Assembly: GCA_026936335.1 (NCBI GenBank)
Contig: JAPMXV010000044.1
Location: 1-64,000 of the forward strand
DNA: 64,000 nt
Origin: Mantamonas sphyraenae
Lineage: Eukaryota; CRuMs; Mantamonadidae
Reading direction: 5' to 3'
Position 1 is the first letter of the stretch, and each line of letters begins with the position of its first letter. The notes beneath the pieces are model-generated. The model was given only the letters and a program-made list of their open reading frames with translations, was not told the DNA's origin and did no database searches. Positions 32,139 to 42,145 of the stretch are shown here, in pieces. A program made the position numbers and the translations under genes.

Positions 32139-33418
32139 GTGGCGACAATTCAAGCAACTGTGACCGAGCATTGGATTCCCATTGCAGTGACCCTTGCCGT
32201 GCTCATTGCTGCCTTCCTCTTCCGCGGCTCTGGCTCCGGCGGCAAGAGCAAGAAGAACGGCGTCATGAGCACCACCGCCTACAAGGCCTTCCCGCTCAAG
32301 GAGAAGATCAGTGTATGTTGCATACACCTCTTATCCCGCTTCCGCCTTGTCTCTCCCCTCACCCTCCCTTGTCTCTTCCCCGATACGGAGATATCCCCGC
32401 GTGGAATACGCCCCGTTGCCCCGGGCCCCTTGCCTTTTTTTGGCCCCTTCTCACGCACCCGCTCACACTGCCTCTCCCCATCCACTGCCCCCGTTATCCA
32501 CCCCCAGGTCAACCACAACACAAACATCTACCGATTCGGCCTGCCCAAGGAAACCGACACCCTGCCCCTGCCCATTGGCCAGCACATCTTCCTCAGGTAC
32601 GCTTTTGCATGTTCTCCAACCACCGCGCCCTTCCAGCCCCTTCCCCCGACCGCCCTCTTCACACAACTCACGTCACTCACACCCTCGCCCCACCTCCTTC
32701 AGCGCCGACCTTGGTCCCAACAACAAGCCCATCTCCCGCCCCTACACCCCCATCAGCAGCGCAGAGACCCAGGGCCACTTTGACCTCCTCATCAAGGTCT
32801 ACCCGCAGGGCAAGATGTCCTCCCACGTTGACAGCCTCCAGATTGGCGACACCATCAACGTCAAGGGTCCCCGGTACGTGTCCTTGCCCCTCCCCGCACA
32901 TCGCCCACCTCCCCGTCCACCAACACCCGTTCCCTCCTCGCCCCTGAATTCTGACACGTCACCACCTCCCCTCCCCGCCCCTCCGCAGTGGTCGCTTCAA
33001 GTACCAGCCCAACCAGTACAAGTTCCTCGGCATGATTGCAGGTGGCACCGGTCTCACTCCCATGTACCAGATCATCACCGCCGCCCTCAAGGACCCCAGC
33101 GACAGCACCCGCCTCAGCCTCATCTTTGCCAACGTTGCCGAAGAGGACATTCTCCTCAAGGAAGAGCTCGATACCCTCGCCAAGCAGTACCCGGAGCAGT
33201 TTTCCGTCTTTTACTGCCTCCAGGACGCCCCCGAGGGCTGGACCGACGGCGTCGGCTTTGTCAACCAAGACATGATCAAGCAGAACATGGACGCGCCTGG
33301 CGACGGCGTCATGATCACTCTCTGTGGTCCGCCTCCCATGACCGATGCCATGACCAAGCACCTCGAGGCTCTCGGCTATGACACCGACCGCAAGAACGGC
33401 CAGGTCTTCAAGTTCTGA
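32139..33418 (+). CDS. NADH-cytochrome b5 reductase
   Basis: Exons (start unresolved)-32312, 32508-32596, 32703-32873 and 32989-33418 join in phase, about 287 aa. There is no in-frame ATG before [11 protein letters not shown], so a short upstream exon ending near the CACCAG acceptor at ~32134, or a non-ATG start, is likely. An N-terminal membrane anchor ([17 protein letters not shown]) is followed by the FAD-binding RPYTPIS and [11 protein letters not shown] motifs, the NADH-binding [10 protein letters not shown], and CGPPPM near the C-terminus, then the usual terminal Phe. The enzyme passes electrons from NADH to cytochrome b5 at the ER or outer mitochondrial membrane for lipid desaturation and related reactions. 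Confidence 0.92.
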
Positions 33419-33529
33419 GCCGTTCCCTGCCCGCACGCCACACACAAAATGATGCCTGGACTCTTCCCATCAGATGATGACGTGCACACATCACCAAAGA
33501 AAATTCCATTTGCCCTTCCGCACATCCCC

Positions 33530-35621
33530 TCAATGTCCGCTCGTCTCCTCGCATTCTTCAACCGCAGCCAACTCTTCCGTTTGCGACGCGTGCAAACCAC
33601 CCTTGACGCCTCCTCCACCTCCATGCTGCACCTGTGCTGCAAACTGCGCCTTCAGCGAGTTCATCAACAGCGCCATCTCCGGCGATGCATTGTCTCCCGT
33701 CAGCTGCATGTCCATTTTGCCTTGCAGCACCATCAGGCCCACCGCCTGAGCCGCCATTGCCAGACCAGGCGTCATTTCCACGCCACCGTTCAGCTGACCT
33801 GCTCCAAGCGCCTCCAGCGCCGTCGCCTTTGCCTTGGCGTTCGCTGCCTCCTCCACGGACGACTTCTTGCCCTCCCCCTCCAAACTCATCCCCATCCCTG
33901 CCCCGTCTTGCATGTCCACTCCATCTTCCCCTTCGTTCCCCTGCTTCTCCTGTTCCACACGCCACGCCTCGTCCGTGCCCACCAGAAACTGCGCGTACGA
34001 GCCTGGCGACCCTCCTGTCTGGTTCGACGCCGGAGACACCTCCCCCATCCCCATCCCGTTGCTGCCTGCCTCTCCCACCCTCTGCCGCTTCGAATTGCTG
34101 CCCACACTCAGCGACAGATCCTCCAGCGCCTCCACACTTCCTCGACCGGCACGTCGCTTCAGCCCTCGAGCCTCCCCACGCACCATCGCGCTGCACGATT
34201 CCCACTCTTCGGGCACCTCCTGCTGAAACTTCCGGTACGTCTGCTCCGTCACACCCAGCCAACGGAAAGCTGGCTTGCGAAACGAGCTGTGCACCTTCTC
34301 CAGCATCGTCAGCGACGACAGGATGTTGGCCACGTCGTACAGCCGCCTGATCTTCGTCTTGTGGTTCGTCCCCTCCTGGATCATCGACTTGGCGCACGCG
34401 TCCAGCGTGATTTCGTCCCGCTCGTTCACCAGGAACAGCTGGATGAATCGCTGACACAGCACGTTCAGCGATTTGTTCTTCCTCCCTGCTCCGCTCCGTC
34501 CGCCTCCTCGCTTCCCGCCGCTGCTGTTGCTGCTTGTCGTCTCTTCCATCTCCATCTCATCCTCGTCCGCCTCAGATTCCACAATCAGGAACGCCTTGTC
34601 GTCTTGTTCGCGCTGCCGCTTGCCAGCACTCTCCAATCCGTCCATTGTGCTCGCCAGACGCTCCAACGCATGCCAATTGTACCTGATCGCACACACCGAC
34701 CCTTTCATGTCAGTGCCCCCCGGGAAACCAACCCCCTTTCCCACTCTTTCCTCTCGCCACCCACGTACCGGTTCTTCCCATTTCGCTCCACGATGCCCAG
34801 ACACTCCAACACGTTAATAATATCGTACACTCGACGACGAGTGATGCCTGTGAGCGTCCACGCCCCCTCAATGTCAGCTGCCACCCAATACCCACCCATC
34901 ACACCCCCTTTGCCCTTCCGACATTCCAGAGCTCAGCTTGATTGTCCTCAGACGTTTTCGTCGCGCAACCCGCCGGTCCCCAGGACGGCACGACGCAGCA
35001 CAAACTGCACACGCTACCACACACCACCACGCACAGTCAGACGCGCAAAGGCTCACGCCCTTGCCTCGCCATGTTCCGTGCGATCGTGTGCCCAGCTACG
35101 CGTCACAATTCGCGCTGCCCCGCACGGCGCGCTGCTCTCAGATTAAGAATGACATGTCCTCCTTGCTCGCAACACGCCCACACAGCCTCGTTTCACTTAC
35201 CCAGAGTCTCCGCCGCCTCATCCAGTTCGATGTAGTCGGGCTTCGGGTGTCGCGATGTGTACAGCCGAATGAAGTTTTCACACAGCAGGCCCAGCGACTT
35301 GTTCTTGCGCGAGTATCCTCCCTTTTCGCTACTGCCACCCATGCTGCTCCGTCCGCTGTTCTCGCTGCTGCTTACTCCGCCCTTGCGTCCCTTGCCGCTG
35401 CTTCGGCTCTTGCTTTTCGACGATTCGCCCGGCGACAGCGACACCAGAGGCATGCGCTTCTTGCGCCCACGCTTCGGTGACTTGTGTGCAACCTTGCCGT
35501 TGTTGCTACCACCTTCCACGCTGTTTGCCCCCTCTGAGTTCTCCTTCTCCAGCTGCTGCGCCGCCTTCAGCACCATCACCAGCCCTTTCTTGCGAGGCGT
35601 GTCCTCAGGCGATGCGGCCAC
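33530..35621 (-). CDS. Atypical E2F transcription factor with two DNA-binding domains (E2F7/8, DEL type)
   Basis: Exons 34701-33530, 34847-34761 and 35621(or further)-35201 join in phase, giving at least 559 aa. The 5' exon with the ATG is not resolved: a TAG precedes codon CGT at 35627, where an acceptor with CTGAC about 40 bp upstream fits. DBD1 runs from SRKNKSLGLLCENFIRLY to ITRRRVYDIINVLECLGIVE. DBD2 runs from RKNKSLNVLCQRFIQLF to KIRRLYDVANILSSLTMLEKV. Both keep the RRxYDxxN recognition helix. There is no DP-dimerisation leucine zipper, marked box or Rb-binding motif, as in E2F7/8, which repress E2F targets without DP. The upstream region holds several E2F sites. Confidence 0.9.
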
Positions 35622-35747
35622 GCGACGCTACATTCCGCCGCACACATGCACACCCCATTGTGTCAGCTTACTCCTCAACCTGCTTCCCTTTCTCCTTGAC
35701 CCTCCTTTTCCCCGCCCTGTCCTTTCACACATCCGTCCTTCCAAAAC

Positions 35748-36308
35748 GCGCGCCAAAACTCCCGCTCCCAAACAATTTGAGTTGCCACCCCGCCAAAGCA
35801 ACACTTGGCCCTCCCACTCTTCCGCACGCATGCACACACATCCATGCGCTCCACATCCGCCTTTGCTTCCATCACACCTGCATCCACCCGGCCCCTCGCC
35901 CTCTCCACACGTCCGCGTTGGCTCCTTTGCAAGCGCAGAGGCCGAGCGCGCCAAAACGAAAACTCGCCTCCTGCCTTGACGTGCGCCCGCATGCAATCTC
36001 CGTGCTTGTTCTCCTCCCTCCACATGCAAGTCCATGCATTCAACACCCCACCCTCCACACCATCCATGCACTTTCCCATGCACCCCGCGCCATGACGTTC
36101 GAATTTGTCGCGACGCGCGCCAAAAGTGTCAAATCCGGCGTGCCGTCCACAACCCTATCTCCCACCTCCTCGCCAAGGCCCTCCACAACCGTTGCCATGC
36201 ACACATGCTGCCCGCATGCATACTTCCTACCCTCTCCCATCCTTCCCTTTTTCCAAACACCCGTCTCTCGACGTCATCCCCCTTGCAAAACACCTTGGCG
36301 CGCCAAAA
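35748..36308. promoter_or_regulatory. Cluster of E2F consensus sites upstream of the E2F7/8 gene
   Basis: GCGCGCCAAAA occurs at 35748-35758, 35946-35956 and 36115-36125, and TTGGCGCGCCAAAA at 36295-36308. A related TTGGCGCCAA is at 36316-36325. These match the E2F consensus TTTSGCGC on the complementary strand. The cluster lies between the minus-strand E2F7/8 gene and the plus-strand DLST gene, so it could serve either, but autoregulation of the E2F gene is the simplest reading. Confidence 0.65.
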
Positions 36309-36511
36309 AGCACGCTTGGCGCCAACACCACAGCGTCACCTCTGGCCGTTGCCCACATCCACCAACAAACAGTGCAACCATCCCCATCTAACCGCTTTCC
36401 TTTCTCCACCCCTCCACTCACCCCAGTGCTCTCTCGTTGCGGTGTCTCCATGCTCGGCTCAGGCTGCTTCACGTCACGGGTTGCCTCGACACGCGCCACA
36501 TCCACACTCTC

Positions 36512-36590
36512 TCCACACACACACATACACATACACACACATCACACACATCACACACATCACACCCACATACACACACACACATCACAC
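36512..36590. repeat. (CA)n-rich microsatellite
   Basis: Imperfect CA/CATACA/CATCACACA repeat just upstream of the DLST start codon, probably in its 5' leader or promoter. Confidence 0.9.
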
Positions 36591-36662
36591 TTCATCCTGA
36601 CCATCTCTTCACGCTCCTCTCCACCATCGCCAGCTTGCCCACCACAAAACAACCACATCGTC

Positions 36663-38415
36663 ATGTTTGTTCGTCGGCAACCCGTCAAGCATCTCAAGCG
36701 AGCCTCATCCCACGCCCTCCGCACCTCGGCTTCCACCACCAATGCCACCTCCGTCTCTGCGCGCACTCTCCTCCGCCCGTCCCAGGCTGCTCGCATGACC
36801 ACTTCGATCCGTTCCACCACCGTCCCCACCACCGGCTCCTATGCTCCCCTCGCCTCCCCCTTTGCGTACGTTGCACCCTTTCGCCCCCACCTACAATCGC
36901 TTCCTGCTTCTCCAGTCCTCCCCATTCCTCCTTGCCCTTTCTTCTGGCCAAAACGCCAGACCTCCTTCACGCTCCTCACACCCGCTTCCTTCTTCCGAAC
37001 ACCGCCACCCCCTCCCATGACCACGCAGCGCCCCCGTGGCCACTCATCTGCCTGCAAACATCGTCACTCGATCCTATGCCGTCGGTGATGAGCACGGTAT
37101 GTCCCTACCTTCCGCCCTACCGTCCTCCCCTTGCCTCCGTCCGCCTTTCAATTTCCCCTCTCCTCGTGCCTCCCCGGCCTATCTTCTCACACGTCTGCTC
37201 ACGCCGTGACCCACCCCTTCCCCCCTATCCCCACGCCACTTCCCGCAGTCATCCAGACCCCCAGCATGGGAGAATCCATCACCGAGGCCAGCGTCATGGA
37301 CTTTGATCTCTGTACGTTCACCTCGATTTCGGCGACTTTCCACCCCTCTCTCACACTCTCTCCCTCGCCACCTTTGCGCAGCCGTCGGAGACACCGTCGC
37401 CGTCGACCAAGTTCTCATGGTTCTCGAGTCTGACAAGCAGGAGGTCGACATCAACGCCCCAGTCAACGGCAAGATCACCGAAATCCTCGTCGCCGCAGAC
37501 GACACCGTCGAGGTCGGCCAGCCCCTCATCAAGCTCGAGGAGACCGAAGCCTCCGAAAAGCCCGCCGAGAAGCAGCCAGAAAAGAAGGACGAGCCTGCAA
37601 AGGCCTCTTCTGCTCCCTCCTCCTCCTCCTCCTCTTCCTCCTCCAAACCGGCTTCCTCCTCCAAGCCTGCCGCATCCTCCTCCAAGCCTGCTGCTGCCTC
37701 TGGTTCTCGCTCTCCCGGCAGTGAGACCCGCGTCAAGATGTCCAAGCTGCGCCAGACCGTCGCCAAACGTCTCAAGGACTCTCAGAATACTGCTGCCATG
37801 CTCACCACGTTCCAGGAGTGCGACATGTCCACCATCATGAACGTCCGCAACCAGTACAAGGACGCATTCCTCCAGGAGCACGGCGTCAAGCTCGGATTCA
37901 TGTCTGCGTTTGTCAAGGCCTCCGCACACGCTCTCCAGCGCTCCCCAGCCGTCAACGCTGTCATTGACGGCAACGAGATCGTCTACCGCGACTACGTCGA
38001 CATCAGTGTCGCTGTCGCCACTCCTACCGGTCTTGTTGTTCCCGTCATCCGCAACTGCGAGGACATGAGCTTCGCTGACATTGAAAAGACCATCGGTGAC
38101 ATGGGCGTCCGCGCACGCGACGGAAAGCTTAGCATGGACGAGATGCAAGGTGGCACCTTTACCATCTCCAACGGCGGCGTCTACGGCTCCGTCATGGGCA
38201 CCCCCATCATCAACCCGCCTCAGAGTGCCATCCTCGGCATGCACGGCATCGTCAAGCGACCTGTCGTTGTCAACGACGAGATTGTCATCCGTCCCATGAT
38301 GTACCTTGCCCTCACCTACGACCACCGTCTCATCGACGGCAAGGACGCCGTCACCTTCCTCCGCGACATCAAGCTCTCGGTCGAGGACCCCATGCGTCTC
38401 ATTCTCGAGCTCTAA
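36663..38415 (+). CDS. DLST: Dihydrolipoamide succinyltransferase, E2 of the 2-oxoglutarate dehydrogenase complex
   Basis: Exons 36663-36865, 37029-37096, 37249-37311 and 37382-38415 join in phase to give 455 aa. An Arg/Ser/Thr-rich N-terminus fits a mitochondrial presequence. The lipoyl domain follows ([15 protein letters not shown], with the lipoyl lysine in [16 protein letters not shown]). A Ser/Lys/Pro/Ala linker replaces the peripheral-subunit-binding domain, as is usual for eukaryotic DLST. The catalytic domain ends with the acyltransferase motif [11 protein letters not shown] (His and Asp catalytic). The enzyme transfers succinyl groups to CoA in the TCA cycle. The small in-phase exons 2 and 3 carry the presequence end and the start of the lipoyl domain. 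Confidence 0.94.
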
Positions 38416-38543
38416 TCTTTGTCATCAGCGCTACAGTATGCCCAGCAACGCACAAGAGAACACACAGTACCGCAATGCAGTCCATTGATTTCGCTCTTCA
38501 TTGCCTGACCAGCGCGCTGTGCACAGCCGGCTGACGCCAACAA

Positions 38544-41210
38544 TCATTGCCTGAATTCCTCTCGCAACCGGTATTCCAGCACCATTTCCCCGTCTCGCCC
38601 TCGCCAGATGTGGTCTCGGATCGTCAGCAGCGTCATGTTTACATCTGTGAGCACTTTCTCGTTGCACACCATCTCTAGGTACTCCTCTGGAGCCAGCGTC
38701 CGAGACAGCCCCTTGTTCTCGCTGATCGCCTCCAAGTCCAGCTCCAGCCGGTCCACAACGTACGCAATCACCTTGTGCAGACGCAACACCTTGTTTGCGT
38801 TCAGTTTCACCTCCGGAAGCTCGTCCATCTCGTCGAAATCGTACGGCTGCACGTCAAACATAAACTTGATGTTCTTTCGCGCAGGCAGTTGGTTCGCAAA
38901 CACATAGTCCATCACCCAGTGTGGCAGCGCATACTCGGGTGCTTTGTCCATGTGCCGCACGCTCGTCCGAAACGTCACTGTGCCCTTGGGCTCGTCGTAT
39001 ATCACGACCTCCGTCCGCGGATCCACTTCAAATGCCAGCGGCTTCTCCTCTTCTCCCTCGTCCGCCTCCTCATCCTCTTCATCCGCCTCCTCGCCCTCCT
39101 CCAAATCCATGTCGTCTTCGTACTCCTCCCGCCCCTCCTTCCGCCGCTGTCGCATTGCCGCGCGCTCAGCCCGTTGACGCTCGCGGTACGCCTGCTTCCA
39201 TGGGAGAAACAGCGCACGCAGGACCTGCATGCCGAGATTCACTTTCACTTCACTCTCATACGACGTCACTTCGCAGTCACCTGCGTATTGGTCTGCCGAG
39301 AAGCAGTGAGGAAAGTCCAGGCGGATTGTCAGCCCTCCGCTTGTCGTGTCCACCGAAAACCAGCTGGGCACAGACACAACCTGCTTGCACGCGTCAAACA
39401 CCTCGTCAAAGTTTCTTTCGCCGTAATCTTGCACCATGGCCGCTGTGGTGATGTTCCACCGACACACGCGGCCTGCACGATCCTGCGTCAACACATGCCG
39501 CCTGTCATTCAGGATTTCGTACCGAACGATACCTGCCGTGCTTTCGATGTGACCCTTCCACTCTTCGCTTCGCAGCACCGGGTCCACCGGGGCTCCGTTG
39601 ATTGTGCTTGGCGCAGGAGCCACCTCCCTTCCTCCGCCCACCAATTGCTTCTTTGGCTCATACTCGGCATCGCTCACCACGTCTTCTGTGTCCAACCAGT
39701 TGGCTTTGATCAGATCACTGTTCAATCCCCAGCTTCTGACGTGTCCGCTGAACGTCGACACCCACAGCGTGTCTGCCGCAGCCGTTGGCTGCACGCTCAG
39801 CACCGCCTCGTCCTCTTGGCACAACAGCACGCTCTTGCGCGCTTCCAAGTCGGTCACAAACACAGAGCCGGCGCGGCACGCCGTGTACGCCTGTGTAAAA
39901 TCCTCGTTTGTCGCAACTGCCCACACCGAGTCGCTGTGCTGCGCAAACGTCGCCACACACTTCCGCATGCCAACGTCCCACAGTTTCACCGTGCCATCCG
40001 ATGATCCAGAGATACACAAGGTGCCGTCACGGTTCATGCGTACTGTCTTGACGTTCTCCGTGTGTCCGCGTAGCTTCAGAATCTTCTCTCCCGTGCGTGC
40101 ATCCCACACCCGAAGGCACTTCTCTGTCGAGCCAGAGACAAGCGTGTTGCCATCGTACGACATGTCCAAGCTGTAAATGGAAAAGTCGCTCGATTTGCAC
40201 TCCGCTGTGCGATCCTCGACGTATCGACGTGTCAGTACAAACAGGATGTAAAACCCACGACACCACACCTTGCTGAGCTTACCCAGTGGGATCAGTTCGC
40301 TGCTTGCCATTTGTGCCTCTACATCCCACACAAAGATGCTGGCGTCGAGACCTGAGAGTGTGCGTGTGCGTGTGTGCGCACGGATCAGCGTTCTGTGCTT
40401 CCTCACCCCACCCTACCTTTCTCTCCGGCCACCGTACCTGCCGACGCCACGTGATCCGTGAAAGGAGAGTGTGCCAGTGCTTGTACATAGTCTGTGTGCC
40501 ATCGATTACGCGGGTGCAGATGTCATGGGGCGTGTCGTACGCTGGTGTAAGCGCCTTGCTCGCCGCTTGCTTCCGCTCACCTCTGTTCTTTTGCCCGCCT
40601 ACCTGAGTGCCTGCACAGAGACGCACGACTCATCAACGTTTCAGCCGACCATACAATAATCGACTTGTCTGACGAGCATGAGAGCACTGTAGTACATAGG
40701 ACGACGCCATCACCGCGCACGAGCAGGTGTTAGTCGTCCCCTCCGGTGTGGGAAACCACTTCCCACTCCCCGCGTCCTCACACGAAACAACCGCACAGTC
40801 ACCCACTCACCTGTGTTTTGATCGTTCAGCAGCACAAGGTCGTTGACCCACTGCGTGTGGTAGCGCATAGACCCCTGAAGCGACGGATGCCGCTGAACCA
40901 GACGGGTCACGTGTTAGTCTCGACATGGTTGCGCATGTCATCCACAACCACTCCCTGCTTACCTCGTCAAGATTTGTCCACGCTCGGATAACCCCATCTC
41001 GGCCCGCTGTAAAGAGACGCGAGTTGTCCGCGTCCAAGCACAGTGCATTGACTCCCGACTGCACAAAACACACCACGCGCGTGTCAGTCCATGGGCTCCC
41101 TGACCCATCCCGCTCGTTCCACACCTTTCCCGTGCGCCTACCTTGTGTCTGTCCTCCCCGTCCTCGGGGATGTTGTAACACACTCGCGGTGTCTTTTTGC
41201 TTTTCGACAT
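38544..41210 (-). CDS. WDR48: WDR48/UAF1-like WD40 deubiquitinase cofactor
   Basis: Seven exons read on the minus strand: 41210-41142, 41058-40963, 40892-40811, 40686-40603, 40491-40438, 40351-40283, 40204-38544. All joins are in phase and give 704 aa, close to the usual ~680. WD repeats begin SGVNALCLDADNSRLFTAGR, then YHTQWVNDLVLL, SCSSDKSIIVWS, DHVASAGLDASIFVWD, LVSGSTEKCLRVWD and CISGSSDGTVKLWD, matching UAF1 repeat order. The C-terminus has the UAF1 ancillary and SUMO-like regions (PHWVMDYVFANQLP to LEYRLREEF). UAF1 activates USP1, USP12 and USP46, acting in Fanconi anaemia and PCNA deubiquitination. Its first two exons are perfectly duplicated 7.1 kb away at 48095-48342, beyond the Fz3 element; this copy is the complete one. 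Confidence 0.9.
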
Positions 41211-41354
41211 CGACTTCTTCTGGGCTCCATCGCGCATCGGCATTCATTCATTCCTGTCACTGCATTGTTCAGACGCACTCATCACTCCAGCTGGAAACCG
41301 GATTGCACCAGGTGCAGCAGCGGAAGGAACAACTCCTCCTCCTTCATCTCGGTG
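40931..41354. repeat. Left copy of the 424-bp direct repeat flanking the Fz3 element
   Basis: Identical by eye to 48063-48486 over 424 bp. It contains WDR48 exons 1 and 2 and the 3' end of the NUDIX coding region, and stops exactly at the first base of the element's left TIR. Confidence 0.95.
41282..41354 (-). pseudogene. Truncated 3' copy of the NUDIX gene
   Basis: Encodes only the last residues of the NUDIX protein (EELFLPLLHLVQSGFQLE and stop), then is cut by the left TIR of the Fz3 element. The intact gene is at 48414-48976. Confidence 0.9.
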
Positions 41355-41390
41355 CAGGCCGTTCGAGTCAAGTTGAGCCTTGCGCCGCAA
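41355..41390 (+). repeat. Left terminal inverted repeat of the Fz3 element
   Basis: CAGGCCGTTCGAGTCAAGTT followed by GAGCC...GCGCCGCAA. It lies on the 5' side of Fz3 and is 31/36 identical to 17429-17464 read on the minus strand. Confidence 0.88.
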
Positions 41391-42145
41391 TCCCCCTCGC
41401 TGCCCATGTGACGATTGCTCGCTACGGTTTGGCAAGCCATTGGTTTGCACACTACAATGCCCTTCCGTATTGATTGTGTCTTTGCTAGTGCCCTCGCGTA
41501 AGCAATGTTTGCCCCTCCAGAATGAACCTTTGGCGACACGAAGCGTACAGCGTGAATTAAGAGTTGAGCTAGCGAGAGCGACGCACCACACTGTGGTACA
41601 TGCATGCAAGGTGGACTCAGGCTGGAGTGGGGAAGAAGCACAGCATGGCATGCGCAGTGTGCAGCCAACCATGAGTCCATCTCCCCCACACCTTCCCACT
41701 TTCCCACCAACTCGAAACGGAAGCATGTATTCACCGTGGAATACTTTGTACTGGGAGTGATGCTGCCCGTTCTGTACAATACTGGATCAGCTCCTGGCCA
41801 TGCTCGCTTAGGCTACACAAATGCCCACGAAATCGGGAGCGGAACACGCCGCAGCTTGTGGTCTGTTGAAAGATGTATGGAGGATTTGTCAAACACTATG
41901 TGTCAGTGGCTCGGTTTGTGTGCTTGTGCGTCTCCTTGTGCATGTGTGTGCGCAGTTCAGGCGCGTGCGCGCGATGGGATTGTGCTTGAGCAACGTGCAG
42001 GCCTCCACGCTGCTGCCAGGGCGCTCGCTGTTGCTTATTTGCAGACAAGTTACCCAGCCAAACAGAAGAAGGAACGGAACATCGCAGCCGAGCCTGGACA
42101 CAAGCAAAACCTTGCACCCGCCTGCTCCTGCCTGCTGTCGCACGG
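41391..42145. other. 5' non-coding region of the Fz3 element
   Basis: About 750 bp between the TIR and the first Met of Fz3. No convincing ORF or RNA gene; probably promoter and 5' leader, with possible unrecognised upstream exons. Confidence 0.4.

Noticed and set aside
36105-36600. Plus-strand frame MTFEFVATRAKSVKSG near 36092 as an upstream gene
   Set aside because: The frame is short and low in complexity, and the region is better explained as promoter with E2F sites.
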